Assembly: GCF_014873535.1 (NCBI RefSeq)
Contig: NZ_JADBEF010000001.1
Coordinates: forward strand, 1,054,001 to 1,118,000
Direction: 5' to 3'
Length of the DNA: 64,000 bases
Origin: Nonomuraea africana
Lineage (GTDB): Bacteria; Actinomycetota; Actinomycetes; Streptosporangiales; Streptosporangiaceae
Shown: one piece after another, positions 48,914 through 57,789 of the stretch
Layout: each line of letters opens with the position of its first letter
How positions within the stretch are numbered: the stretch's first letter is position 1
Program-made: the position numbers and the translations under genes
The notes under the pieces: model-generated
Told to the model about the DNA's origin: nothing
The model's database searches: none
The model's input: only the letters and a program-made list of their open reading frames with translations

Positions 48914-49303
48914 GTGAACGACACGTCCGCTCCGTGGAGGACATACGGGCGATTGACAACGACGTTGCTGGCATGCGCCGCGCTGGCAATGGTGTCGTCC
49001 TGTGGAGTCGCCGACGAGGAACGCTTCCGAAGATCTGTCGAGAGCATGGAGAAGGTGGCACGGACCGCAGAACCCGGTGACCGGACAAAGGAAGCGCCCC
49101 ACGAGATCGGGTTGTTCGTCTTCGACGATGTCTTTCGCGACCGAGGCCGGGCGTACTTCAAGCTTGGAGATACATCGGGGGTGGACCCTTACGGCTACGT
49201 CTGGAGTCCGCAGAGCCCGCCAAGTGATGATCCCGACGACTCGGCAACGTCGTCTTTCGAGCACATACAAGGTCCGTGGTATCGATGGAGCGATAGTTAC
49301 TGA
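48914..49303 (+). CDS. Putative lipoprotein, hypothetical
   Basis: A 129-residue protein. Basic start, hydrophobic segment (TTTLLACAALAMVSSC) with a lipobox-like VSSC at about residue 30, then a polar acidic domain with VFDDVFRDRGRAYFKLGD. It should be exported and lipid-anchored. No family recognised. GTG 48914 is the only start that keeps the signal intact; the nearest GGAGG is about 13 bases upstream. Flanked on both sides by a 36-bp direct repeat. Confidence 0.6.
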   Translation: MNDTSAPWRTYGRLTTTLLACAALAMVSSCGVADEERFRRSVESMEKVARTAEPGDRTKEAPHEIGLFVFDDVFRDRGRAYFKLGDTSGVDPYGYVWSPQSPPSDDPDDSATSSFEHIQGPWYRWSDSY

Positions 49304-49327
49304 CAGCAGCGACTGTCGGCCTCTCCT

Positions 49328-49363
49328 GCTGCATTGCTGTGGGACGAGGTGGGCGGGAAGATC
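49328..49363 (+). repeat. Direct repeat downstream of the lipoprotein gene
   Basis: 36-bp partner of 48858-48893; both contain GCTGCATTGC, GGACGAGG and CGGGAAGATC in order. Confidence 0.6.
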
Positions 49364-49502
49364 AGGCGCGGGCGGTTCAGGGCACATGCAGGGCACATCG
49401 CACCGGAAGCCGGGTGTCAGCCAGCGGCAAATGACCATAGCGTTTTAGCTGGCCAGAGCGGCTATCGCCGAATGCGTCGCAGGTCACGATCACGCTGCAT
49501 TA

Positions 49503-49530
49503 GATCCCGGCCTGCAGGCCGGCTCGTCTC
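49503..49530 (+). repeat. Third copy of the rnpB att core
   Basis: GATCCCGGCCTGCAGGCCGG then CTCGTCTC matches the 28-bp core with 26 of 28 positions relative to the right copy. Same orientation as the other two. It marks the far end of a 1.76-kb interval containing the NUDIX and lipoprotein genes. Confidence 0.85.
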
Positions 49531-49625
49531 TTGATCTTGAGCGGCGACAGCGGCCTGCCTTCAATGCGAAAACAGAGAGACCTCGTGGGTCTAGAAGTGG
49601 CTCCAGGGATTCTCATTTTCGCAGC

Positions 49626-49826
49626 TCACTTGGCATCTGTTTTTGGCACAATGACTCGCGCCCACGCTGTGATCTTGTCAACTAGGGTCAGTATGAATTC
49701 TCGTCCAGAGGGGACGAACGGCAACAGCAGGAATGCTGGGGTCATCAGAACAATGACCAGGGCCAAAGGGATTACCAGAAGCCCGCTGAGGGCGACGCGC
49801 TGCCACGTGGCGTTGAGGACGATCAT
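49626..49826 (-). CDS. Small membrane protein (66 aa), hypothetical
   Basis: A 66-residue protein with a long hydrophobic stretch (VALSGLLVIPLALVIVLMTP then AFLLLPFVP), probably two short helices, and a basic C-terminal tail. AAGGG lies about eight bases before the ATG at 49826. No family recognised. It is the first candidate chromosomal gene after the third core. Confidence 0.5.
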   Translation of the reverse strand: MIVLNATWQRVALSGLLVIPLALVIVLMTPAFLLLPFVPSGREFILTLVDKITAWARVIVPKTDAK

Positions 49827-50328
49827 GGGGGAGCCCTTGCTCGCGAACGGCTGTGGGGCTCGGGAAGCTCACCCGAGCGCGGATCGACAGCCAACGGCTG
49901 GTCGAGAGGAGTGCCTCTCGCCTAGGGCTGCGGCAGGGTGTGCCGCGATCTCCCTTGTCAGAGGCTGACCGCTGACGCGGTAGCTAAGCAGCGCTCTGCC
50001 GGGGTGCTGACGCAGCTCTGCTTTCCCATGTGCCACACGCGTACAAGATACCGCGCAATTGCCATAAGCCGTACTCAGTCCAGCCTGTGTCCGCCTATCA
50101 GGGCATATGTCGTGCCGCGGTTAAATATGGACAAGAAGAAAAGTGTTCCTGATAAGAAGTGACGTGCTTGGGCGGACATGTTCGGAGGAAGCCCTTGTGA
50201 TGGAACTGAAGATCATGCGGTGTCGGGGCTATGGCACAGGCGCGCGCACTGGGGCGCATCCAGGCTGTGCCGTTCTCTGTGGCAGTCCTTACCGGGGAGG
50301 AGATCGCTGGGTCTTATAGGGTTCCCCC
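49827..50328. other. 502-bp gap, nothing recognised
   Basis: Lower G+C than the flanking chromosome, with an A-rich patch near 50,120-50,160. No ORF with a plausible ribosome binding site, no tRNA and no strong hairpin seen. Confidence 0.5.
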
Positions 50329-51072
50329 ATGACCATCACCGACCTGGCTGACCTGCGGCTGGCCGTGGGGAATGCCGCCGCGTTCTGGAGGGTGCTCGCC
50401 GACGTCCGTGGCTACGAGCTGGTCGAAAGGCCCGGGTTTCTCGGCGTGCAGGGGGATGAGCGCAGCGGGTTGCGGATCGTGCTGCTGTCGCCGTCGCCGG
50501 ACGAGGACGACGTCGCCGAGCTGACCGGGTTGGCCAAGGGCTGGTCCCGTGGGTCGGTGTTGGTCGAGGACGCGCTCGGTTCCGTCGACATGAGCGGGAT
50601 CGGGCTGACCCCGCGGCAGTTGCCTGTCATGATCCGCCGGCCCGGCGACGCGCTTCCGCCTCCTGCGCTCGAGGTCATCAAGGTGGAGCGGGAGGAGCAG
50701 CTGGGGTCGGCCGAGCGGATCGTCGTCGATGGCTTCCCGCTGCCGGGCTTCCAGCCGTACCGGCCGGGGCAGGTTTTTCCCGCGCGTGTGCTCGAACGGG
50801 AGGGGATCGAGCTCTACCTCGTCGCCATGGACGGGGAGCTGGGTGGGGCGTGCGTGACCGTCGTCGACGGCGGGGTCGGCGGGCTCTACTGGGTGACGAC
50901 GCTGCCGGAGTTCCGTTCGCGCGGGATCGGGCGGGCGCTGATGCACGCCGTGCTGGGTGGCCGGCTGAAGGAGCTGCCCGTCACGCTGACGGCCGCCAGG
51001 GCGGGCAAGCCGCTCTACGACTCGCTCGGCTTCGCCACGATCACGCAGTCCACGTGGTGGTCGGCCGGATGA
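50329..51072 (+). CDS. GNAT family N-acetyltransferase
   Basis: A 247-residue protein: an N-terminal region unrelated to the catalytic fold (about 1-125), then a GNAT domain with TTLPEFRSRGIGRALMHAVL (acetyl-CoA loop RSRGIG) and the closing YDSLGFATI. Substrate unknown. Its stop overlaps the next GNAT gene by 4 bp (ATGA). Confidence 0.85.
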   Translation: MTITDLADLRLAVGNAAAFWRVLADVRGYELVERPGFLGVQGDERSGLRIVLLSPSPDEDDVAELTGLAKGWSRGSVLVEDALGSVDMSGIGLTPRQLPVMIRRPGDALPPPALEVIKVEREEQLGSAERIVVDGFPLPGFQPYRPGQVFPARVLEREGIELYLVAMDGELGGACVTVVDGGVGGLYWVTTLPEFRSRGIGRALMHAVLGGRLKELPVTLTAARAGKPLYDSLGFATITQSTWWSAG

Positions 51073-51662
51073 TCCGCCCACGGGTGCCGGGCGATCTGGG
51101 TGCTTGCGTGGACGTGCTGCGGGCCGTTCACGAGGGGGACGGGTATCCCGCGAACTGGCCGAATGACCCCGGGGCCTGGCTCACTCCGGAAGGGATGATC
51201 AAGGCGTGGGTCTCGGCCGACGGTGCCGAGATCACCGGGCATGTCCTGCTGCGCGGGGCGGATCCCGGCTTCCCCGCGGCCGACGGCATCCTGGCCCGGC
51301 TGTTCGTCGCCCCACACGCCCGGGGGAGGGGAGCCGCTGAGGGCCTGCGGGCTCGAGGCTCGCGAGCGCATACAGAGGTGCGTGGTGCGGGACCGGCGTC
51401 GAGGGTTCCCGGGGTGGAGGCGGCGGGGTCGCTGGTTTCCGGTTCCGGAGGGGCGCAGGTCGGGGTCGCCGCGGGGTTGATGGCCGCGGTGGAGGAGGAG
51501 GCGGCCGAGCGCGGCCTCCGGTTGGGGCTCGACGTCGCCGACAGCAGGCGGAACGCCATGGCGTTCTACGAGCGCGCGGGCTGGCGCAGGGTGGCCAGTG
51601 TCCGCGCCGACTGGCTTGACGTGGACGGCCGGCCCGCGCTGGTCCACTACTACCTGCGCTGA
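51069..51662 (+). CDS. GNAT acetyltransferase with an in-frame insertion in the acetyl-CoA loop
   Basis: A 197-residue protein whose two ends are an ordinary GNAT domain (ILARLFVAPHARGRG up to residue 88, and GVAAGLMAAVEEEAAERGLR onward from about 132, ending MAFYERAGWRRV). Between them lie about 42 residues of low-complexity Gly/Ala/Arg/Ser sequence (51333-51458) exactly after the pyrophosphate-binding RGRG. In normal relatives RGRG runs straight into the following helix. The frame is kept, so a protein can be made, but acetyl-CoA binding is probably affected. Confidence 0.75.
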   Translation: MIRPRVPGDLGACVDVLRAVHEGDGYPANWPNDPGAWLTPEGMIKAWVSADGAEITGHVLLRGADPGFPAADGILARLFVAPHARGRGAAEGLRARGSRAHTEVRGAGPASRVPGVEAAGSLVSGSGGAQVGVAAGLMAAVEEEAAERGLRLGLDVADSRRNAMAFYERAGWRRVASVRADWLDVDGRPALVHYYLR

Positions 51663-51706
51663 ATCCTCGGACGCATGCCGACCGTCGGCGCCGAGAGGAT
51701 CTCGAA

Positions 51707-51976
51707 GTGCACGGACGGGTGCCCTCTCCGCTTGTCCAGAGCGTCCACGCGGCGGTGAAGGCGCTGGCCGGCGCGGGGCTGGTGCGCGACAACACCGCCC
51801 GCGCCGGCGCCGCCTCGGCCATCGAGATCACGCCGGACGGCACGCGCCTCCTCCAGGCGGCGGGAGCGGCGGCGGCGGGGGCCGACGACCGGCTGTTCGG
51901 CCCGGACGCGGACCCCATCCAGAGGCAGGTCGCCCACGCCGTCCGCACCGCCTTCGAGGGCCCCCAGCCTGACTGA
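51707..51976 (+). pseudogene. Winged-helix (MarR-like) regulator fragment
   Basis: An 89-residue frame with a recognition-helix-and-wing pattern (SPLVQSVHAAVKALAGAGLV then AASAIEITPDGTRLL) resembling the second half of a MarR-type domain. The first helices expected of such a regulator are missing. A different frame just upstream begins MPTVGAERISK, which hints at a frameshift. The 399-bp gap between the GNAT and epimerase genes holds nothing else. Confidence 0.45.
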
Positions 51977-52061
51977 GGCTTTCGTGCGGGGAAGCCTCAG
52001 TTTCAGCCGCCGGCGGCCTCGCACGAGGTCGCCCGCCTCCGGGCATGGGGCGGTCGGTGGG

Positions 52062-53069
52062 TCAGCGGGCGGACCAGGCGGCCAGGATGGCGGCCTCCTT
52101 CTCCGGGGCGATGCCGTGGACGTTCCGCCTGCCGAAGACCCGCTCCGAGACCGGGATGTCCTTCAGCCACTCCCACGTGTCGCGCACCGTGTCCGCCACC
52201 GGACGGCAGCGCAGCCCCGCCGCCTCGGCCTTGGACGTGGAGATCGTCCAGAAGTTCGCCATGTCGGGCCCCTGCGGCGCCCACAGCGGCAGCTCGATCC
52301 AGACCTTCACGTCGTGGTCGAGCAGGAACTGGTCGTCCACCCAGACGAACTCCGCGTCGGAGCCCGTGACCTGCTTGCACAGCTCCAGCCACTCCCCGTA
52401 GGTCGTGTTGCCCGCCGGGCCGGTGACCATGAAGCGGTCGTTGACGCCCTTCTCGGCCTGGTCGAGGGTGAAGATCGCGATGTCGCGGGCGTCGATCAGC
52501 TGCATGGCCAGCGAGGGTTCGCCGGGGGCCAGGACGCGTCCGCCCTGCGAGATCCTGGTCAGCCACCACGGCAGCCTGGCGACGTTCTCGTGCGGGCCGA
52601 GGATCAGCCCCGGCTGGACGATCAGCGTGTTGCCCGCGAACCCCTGCTCCACGGCGCGCTCGCAGCCCGCCTTGAGCACGCCGTAGTCGCCGTCCTCAGG
52701 GCCCGCGTCGGGCGCGCAGTCCCACAGGCCCGAGGAGTCGGTGGCGCGCTTGGCGGGGAAGTCGCGCACGGCCGAGACCGTGGAGATGAAGGCGTAGGTC
52801 GTCGCGTGCCCGGACAGCAGCCGCGCGGACTCTCCCGCCACGCGGGGCACGTAGGCGGAGGTGTCCACGACGATGTCCCACTGCCGCCCCTCCACCAGGC
52901 GTTCGAGGTCGGCCGTCACCTCCCTGTCGCCGTGCACGGCCTCCGCGCCGGGCACGTCGGGGTAACTCTGCCCCCTGTTGAACGTGGTGACCTCGTGTCC
53001 ACGGGCGAGCGCCTCCGTGACGTACGCGCGGCCGAGGAACGCTGAACCTCCGATGACCAGAACTCTCAT
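52062..53069 (-). CDS. NAD-dependent epimerase/reductase-like protein
   Basis: A 335-residue extended-SDR-like protein with the N-terminal dinucleotide loop VLVIGGSAFLGRAY. The usual YxxxK motif is represented by DYGVLKAG. It resembles the isoflavone-reductase/RNA-binding epimerase group in its DTSAYVPR and GPHENVARLPWW segments. Function unknown. ATG 53069 puts the Rossmann loop at the N-terminus; an in-frame ATG at 53093 would add eight residues. Confidence 0.78.
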   Translation of the reverse strand: MRVLVIGGSAFLGRAYVTEALARGHEVTTFNRGQSYPDVPGAEAVHGDREVTADLERLVEGRQWDIVVDTSAYVPRVAGESARLLSGHATTYAFISTVSAVRDFPAKRATDSSGLWDCAPDAGPEDGDYGVLKAGCERAVEQGFAGNTLIVQPGLILGPHENVARLPWWLTRISQGGRVLAPGEPSLAMQLIDARDIAIFTLDQAEKGVNDRFMVTGPAGNTTYGEWLELCKQVTGSDAEFVWVDDQFLLDHDVKVWIELPLWAPQGPDMANFWTISTSKAEAAGLRCRPVADTVRDTWEWLKDIPVSERVFGRRNVHGIAPEKEAAILAAWSAR

Positions 53070-53144
53070 AGATGCATTCTTCGGGTACGGCATGCGAATC
53101 CCGTCATCTCTTCACCGAGAGCGTAGGAGGGGCGGTGGGCCCGG

Positions 53145-55334
53145 TCATGTCGTCGCCGTGAGTGTCGAGGAGGAGAGGATGTGGACGCGGGCGGAGGGGA
53201 TGTCGAAGTAGAGCCCGACCAGCTCCAGCCGCCCCGCCGCCACCTGCTCGTCCACCTTGCGATGCGTCCGCAGGTTCTCCAGCTGCTGGATGACGTTGAC
53301 CCTGCACAGCCTGTCGAGCGGCCCGGTGTCGCTCCCGTCGCTCTCGGAGTGGATGAACCTCGCCAGGCTGTGGTTGCCGTGCCGCAGCCAGCGCCGCAGC
53401 CCGGGCAGGCTGCCCGCCTTCACCCCTCCCGACAGCAGTCCGGCCATCGCACCGCACCCCGAGTGCCCGCACACCGTGATCGTCCGCACGCCCAGCACCT
53501 GGGTGGCGTACTCGATCGCCGCCGAGACCGAGTCGTCGTGCGGCTGCGCGCCGTACCGGGGAACGAGGTTGCCGATGTTGCGCACCACGAACAGGTCACC
53601 CGGACCGCTGGCCGTGATCAGTGTGGGCACTATGCGGGAGTCGGCGCAGGTGATGAACAGGTGCGTGGGCTGCTGCTTGCGGGCCAGTTCGGTGAAGATG
53701 GGCCGCACCAGCGGCGCCGTCCTGCGGTGGAACTCCCTGGCGCCCACCGTCAGCTCGCACTCGGCGGGCCCGCCCTGGGCGGGTACGGCCGAGCCCCTGC
53801 GCCGGCGGTGCGCCCACGGCAGCCACCAGCGCTCGTGCGCCCTGGACGGGGTCTTGGCCGGGAACAGGTGGTTGCCGCCCGCCGCCAGTGCGTACCACTC
53901 GTCGTGCAGTTCGTCGATGTCGACGGTGCCGCCGGAGCGCTCGTGCTTGAGCCGCCAGGAGTGCAGCGCCTCGAACGCGGCGTTGTCCATGAAGTCGATG
54001 TCGAGGTCGAGGTCGACGGGCACGCCGGGCGGGATGGCCCGCAGCTCCTCGGTGAGCCTGGGCACACCGAGGAAGGTGAGCGAGCCCGAGATCGTCACGT
54101 GCCGCCGCCCGTCCGGCTCCTGCCGTACGCTCACCGAGACCCACGTGAGGCGCCGCAACGCGAGCAGGACGGCCAGCGCCAGCCCGAACAGCACCCCCTC
54201 GGCGAGGCCCAGCAGGACCACGCCCGCCAGCGTCACGAGGTAGACCGGCACCTCGCCGTGGCCGTGCACCTTCCGCACGTGACCCAGGTTGATCATCTGC
54301 AGCCCGATGAAGGCGAGCAGCGCGGCCAGCGCCTCCATCGGGATCAGCTGGATCGTCCAGCCGAAGAAGAGCACGAAGACCAGCACCCACACCCCGTGCA
54401 GCACCGTCGACCAGCGGGTGCGCGCGCCCGCCCGGACGTTGGTGGTGCTGCGGACGATCACGCCGGCGATGGGCAGGCCGCCGAGCAGTCCCGACACGAC
54501 GTTGGCCAGGCCCTGACCGCGCAGCTCCTTGTCGAGGTCGGTGCGCGGGCCGTCGTGCTGCTGGTCGGTGGCCACCGAGCACAGCAGCGACTCCACCCCC
54601 GCCAGCAGCGCGACCAGCAGCACCGCGGCGGCGATGCCGTGCCAGTCGCCCGAGGGCAGCACGGGAGGCGCCCACTGGAGCAGTCCGTCGGGCAGCTCCA
54701 CCCTGGTGATGTTCCAGCCGAAGGCGAACGCCGCGGCGGAGGCGAGGAACAGCGCGGCCAGGGGCGCGGGGATCACCCTGATCCGGTGCGGCAGCCACCT
54801 CCACACCAGCAGCACGCCGATCGTGATCAGTCCGACCGCCGCGGCGTGGTTGTGCACGCCCGCGATCTGCGCGGGCAGTTCGAGCAGGTTGTCGACGGCC
54901 GAGGTCTGCGGGCTGCCGCCCAGCACCACGTGCAGCTGGGAGAGCGCGATCACCACGCCCACGCCCGCGAGCATGCCGTGGATGACGGCGGGGGAGACCG
55001 CCAGAGCCGCGCGGGCGGCCCTGAAGACGCCGAGCACCAGCTGCACCACCCCGGCCAGCAGGGTGATCATGCAGGTGGCGCGCCAGCCGTACGTGTGCAC
55101 GAGGTCGGCCACGACCAGCGACAGGCCCGCCGCCGGCCCGCTCACCTGGACGGCCGAGCCGCCGAACAGTCCCGCGACCACCCCGCCCACGACCGCCGCG
55201 ATCAGCCCCGCCGCCAGCGGCGCGTCCGAGGCCACGGCGATGCCGAGCGACAGCGGGACCGCGACGAGGAAGACGACCAGCGACGCGGGCGCGTCGTATC
55301 TGAGGGCAGTCAGTCCATTACTCTGAGTGTCCAC
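53145..55334 (-). CDS. SulP-type anion transporter fused to STAS and beta-carbonic anhydrase
   Basis: A 729-residue fusion. Residues about 12-400 form the SulP transport domain (10-14 helices, with VSGPAAGLSLVVADL and LPIAGVIVRSTTNV). A STAS domain follows (about 410-500, VPVDLDLDIDFMDNAAFEAL). A C-terminal beta-carbonic anhydrase (about 520-729) has the zinc ligands in FITCADSRIVPT and TVCGHSGCGAM. The architecture is that of Rv3273-like proteins. Coupling bicarbonate import to CO2 hydration at the membrane is the likely role. GTG start at 55334. Confidence 0.92.
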   Translation of the reverse strand: MDTQSNGLTALRYDAPASLVVFLVAVPLSLGIAVASDAPLAAGLIAAVVGGVVAGLFGGSAVQVSGPAAGLSLVVADLVHTYGWRATCMITLLAGVVQLVLGVFRAARAALAVSPAVIHGMLAGVGVVIALSQLHVVLGGSPQTSAVDNLLELPAQIAGVHNHAAAVGLITIGVLLVWRWLPHRIRVIPAPLAALFLASAAAFAFGWNITRVELPDGLLQWAPPVLPSGDWHGIAAAVLLVALLAGVESLLCSVATDQQHDGPRTDLDKELRGQGLANVVSGLLGGLPIAGVIVRSTTNVRAGARTRWSTVLHGVWVLVFVLFFGWTIQLIPMEALAALLAFIGLQMINLGHVRKVHGHGEVPVYLVTLAGVVLLGLAEGVLFGLALAVLLALRRLTWVSVSVRQEPDGRRHVTISGSLTFLGVPRLTEELRAIPPGVPVDLDLDIDFMDNAAFEALHSWRLKHERSGGTVDIDELHDEWYALAAGGNHLFPAKTPSRAHERWWLPWAHRRRRGSAVPAQGGPAECELTVGAREFHRRTAPLVRPIFTELARKQQPTHLFITCADSRIVPTLITASGPGDLFVVRNIGNLVPRYGAQPHDDSVSAAIEYATQVLGVRTITVCGHSGCGAMAGLLSGGVKAGSLPGLRRWLRHGNHSLARFIHSESDGSDTGPLDRLCRVNVIQQLENLRTHRKVDEQVAAGRLELVGLYFDIPSARVHILSSSTLTATT

Positions 55335-55392
55335 CGCCAGACTGTAACGGTTTTCACTCCCAGAGTTCGGCGGTTACGGCAGGGCTTTACGA

Positions 55393-56823
55393 TCAGCGGT
55401 AATAGTCGGGGAAGTCCTGATCGGGAGCCCGGTGGCGGCTGCCCCGGCGGCTCGGCTCGGCCGGCTCCGCCTCGGGCTCGCCGTACATCTCGCTGTAGGA
55501 CGGCCAGCTCCCGCTCGCCGCGGGCGGCTCGGGCCAGGCGGCCGGCGTCGCGGGCGCGGCGTACGGCGCCTGGGGCTGCGGCTCGTAGGAGGGGGCGGGG
55601 GAGTACTGCCCGGCCGACAGCACGTCGTCGTAGGGCGTGACCGCCCTGCCCGGAGCGGTGGGGGTGGTCGTGGCGGGCGTCGGGCCGGTCAGCGCGTCGT
55701 CGTCGGAGACGGCCCAGCCCGCGCGCACCTCGTAGGAGTTGGGGTAGGAGGCGGGGGCCGGCTCCCTGTGCGGCTGCTCGAAGGCGGGCCACGACGAGGT
55801 GACGGGCGCGGGGCCGTCGAGGACGTCGTGGTGGGCGGCTGCGGCCCACGAACCCGAGCTGGTGCCGGGCGCGGCCGGCTGGGACTGCCACGTGGTGTCG
55901 GGCTCGGCGGCGGCGCCGTAGGCGGGGAAGGGGTCGCTGGTCGGCGCGCCGTGGATCGGACCCGAGGGCACCACGGGGAACGAGCCGCTGCCGACGGCGG
56001 GGAAGGACTCGCCGGAGACCGCGGGGAAGGAGCCGCTGGCCTGGCGGGGCTCGGGCTGGTGCGGGGGAACGGGCTTGGCGCCCGCGCCGAGGATGCTCAT
56101 CACGTCGGGCGTCGGGGCCGCGAAGGTCATCGTGCGCTGGTCGGCCAGCTCGGCGGCGGTCGGCTCGGGGCGCGGCTCGGGGCGTGGTTCGGGGCGTGGT
56201 TCGGCGCGCTGCTCGCGCCGGGACGCACGCCGGGACTCGCGGCGCGGAGCGGGCTCCACCAGGTCGGCCAGCGGGTTGGCGGCGGCGGCGGGGGCAAGGG
56301 GGGCCGCGGGGGCCGCGGCGGGAGTGGTGGGAACGGCCGGGGCCGCGGCGGGGCGCTGCGGCAGCGGAAGCTGGACCGTGCGCTCGCTCGACGGGTCGGC
56401 CGCGGGACGCTCGGGCTCGACCGGCCTGCTGGCCGCCATGCGCGCCTTGACGGTGCCGCCCGCGCCGAAGCCGCCCTCGGTGGCCTCGTTGCGGATGTTG
56501 GCCCAGAACTCCTCGTCGTCGTCGTCGGCGCCGTTGCCCCACTCGTCGACGCCGCGCTTGCCGCGCTGGCCGGTGCGGACCGGCTTGGGCTGCTTCTGCT
56601 CGTCTATCGGGCTGAAGTCAGGGCTGAAGTTGACCATCCGTGGCTCGTGGGCGGCGAACTCGTCCGTCGACCGAGCCTGGGTCATCTCCTCTTTCTCGGC
56701 CATCGCTTTGAGCCGCTCAGGCGGGAGCGAACTCTCGCGCTTGTTCATCGATCGCATGCCCAGTGCCACGACTACGAGCACGAGGAGCACGACGGCGACG
56801 AGAACCAATACGACCGCGGTCAT
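55393..56823 (-). CDS. Membrane-anchored, largely disordered protein
   Basis: A 476-residue protein with one N-terminal helix (VVLVLVAVVLLVLVVVALGM, residues 4-23). The rest is Pro-, Ala-, Ser- and Glu-rich, including a basic-acidic run of REP/EPRP repeats near residues 195-225. The positive-inside rule puts the body in the cytoplasm. No domain recognised; length and repeat content suggest a scaffold in cell-envelope or division processes, which is speculation. Confidence 0.72.
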   Translation of the reverse strand: MTAVVLVLVAVVLLVLVVVALGMRSMNKRESSLPPERLKAMAEKEEMTQARSTDEFAAHEPRMVNFSPDFSPIDEQKQPKPVRTGQRGKRGVDEWGNGADDDDEEFWANIRNEATEGGFGAGGTVKARMAASRPVEPERPAADPSSERTVQLPLPQRPAAAPAVPTTPAAAPAAPLAPAAAANPLADLVEPAPRRESRRASRREQRAEPRPEPRPEPRPEPTAAELADQRTMTFAAPTPDVMSILGAGAKPVPPHQPEPRQASGSFPAVSGESFPAVGSGSFPVVPSGPIHGAPTSDPFPAYGAAAEPDTTWQSQPAAPGTSSGSWAAAAHHDVLDGPAPVTSSWPAFEQPHREPAPASYPNSYEVRAGWAVSDDDALTGPTPATTTPTAPGRAVTPYDDVLSAGQYSPAPSYEPQPQAPYAAPATPAAWPEPPAASGSWPSYSEMYGEPEAEPAEPSRRGSRHRAPDQDFPDYYR

Positions 56824-57006
56824 TGCACCACCCTCAAGGCCATGGCCTGCCAGCGGCGCCGGTGAGATCGCGCGGCCATCGACGCGATCTGCCCCCTTTG
56901 ATCACCAACGCACAGCGAACGGATCTGATTGTGTCGGACCACTATGAGCGTTGTCACACCCTAAGTGAAGAATTGGTAACCACTACTACCTGCAGCGTTC
57001 GACCCA

Positions 57007-57570
57007 TCACTCGATGTGCACCGCCGTCAGGCGTCCGCGCGCGATGGTCTGGTCGGCGATCTTCTTCAGGACGTCGGGGAGGGAGGCGCTCGCCGTGCCC
57101 TGGAGCCGCCCGCTCAACGCGTAGACGCTGAAACGATAGCTGCCTTCTTTGTCGCAGGGCGGCTCGTAGCCGACCTTGCCGCTGGTCACCGCCGCCTGCC
57201 CGGCCTCCTTCGGAGGATCGGAGGCGGCGTCTTCGCCGATCTCGGTCGTGCGCGGGTCGATGTTGTAGAACACCCACTGCACGGCGGGGTTGGCCGAGCT
57301 GGTGTCGTCGACCACGATCGCGATCGACTTGGCACGGTGCAGCACGTCGCTCGACCAGCGCAGCGGCGGGCTCACCTTGGTGCCGTGACAGGAATATTCC
57401 GATGGCAGGGGAGTCTGGTCGCGCAGCGTCGAGCTGCTGACGTTGATCTCCCTGATCTCCCTCGCGGGACCGCTCAGGATGCCGCAGCCGGACACAGCGA
57501 GTGACAGCGCGGCCACCGTCGACAAGACGATGGCGCGCCGCACGCGAGGGTACGTGTTCGGCTGCCCCAT
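57007..57570 (-). CDS. PEBP/YbhB-like lipoprotein
   Basis: A 187-residue exported protein. Signal and lipobox LSLAVSGC give a lipid-anchored Cys at about residue 29. The YbhB/YbcL (Raf kinase inhibitor-like) fold follows with YSCHGTKVSPPLRWS, IAIVVDDTSS, VQWVFYNIDP and SYRFSVYALSG. Ligand unknown. ATG 57570 leaves a short basic n-region before the helix. Confidence 0.85.
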   Translation of the reverse strand: MGQPNTYPRVRRAIVLSTVAALSLAVSGCGILSGPAREIREINVSSSTLRDQTPLPSEYSCHGTKVSPPLRWSSDVLHRAKSIAIVVDDTSSANPAVQWVFYNIDPRTTEIGEDAASDPPKEAGQAAVTSGKVGYEPPCDKEGSYRFSVYALSGRLQGTASASLPDVLKKIADQTIARGRLTAVHIE

Positions 57571-57789
57571 GCCGGAAGATGCTACGCGCCTGTCGGTGAT
57601 GCGCCGACCGGTTCGGGAGGTTCGGTCGCGAGGAAAGCCGTTGAAATCTGGAATAATCGGGGGATGAAAGGGTGACGTTGGACACAACCGTGGCCTTCGA
57701 GGGCCCTGTTCGCGGTCGTCACAGGCGATCTTGCTCCCAGTGCGCCCGCGGCGGTCAGAAAGCCGGCGCTCCCTTCTAAGCTGGGCAGT

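Larger units (their letters stand above)
49304..49625. other. 322-bp gap with third att core copy
   Basis: Holds the second 36-bp direct repeat (49328-49363) and the third att-core copy (49503-49530). No gene seen. Confidence 0.5.
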
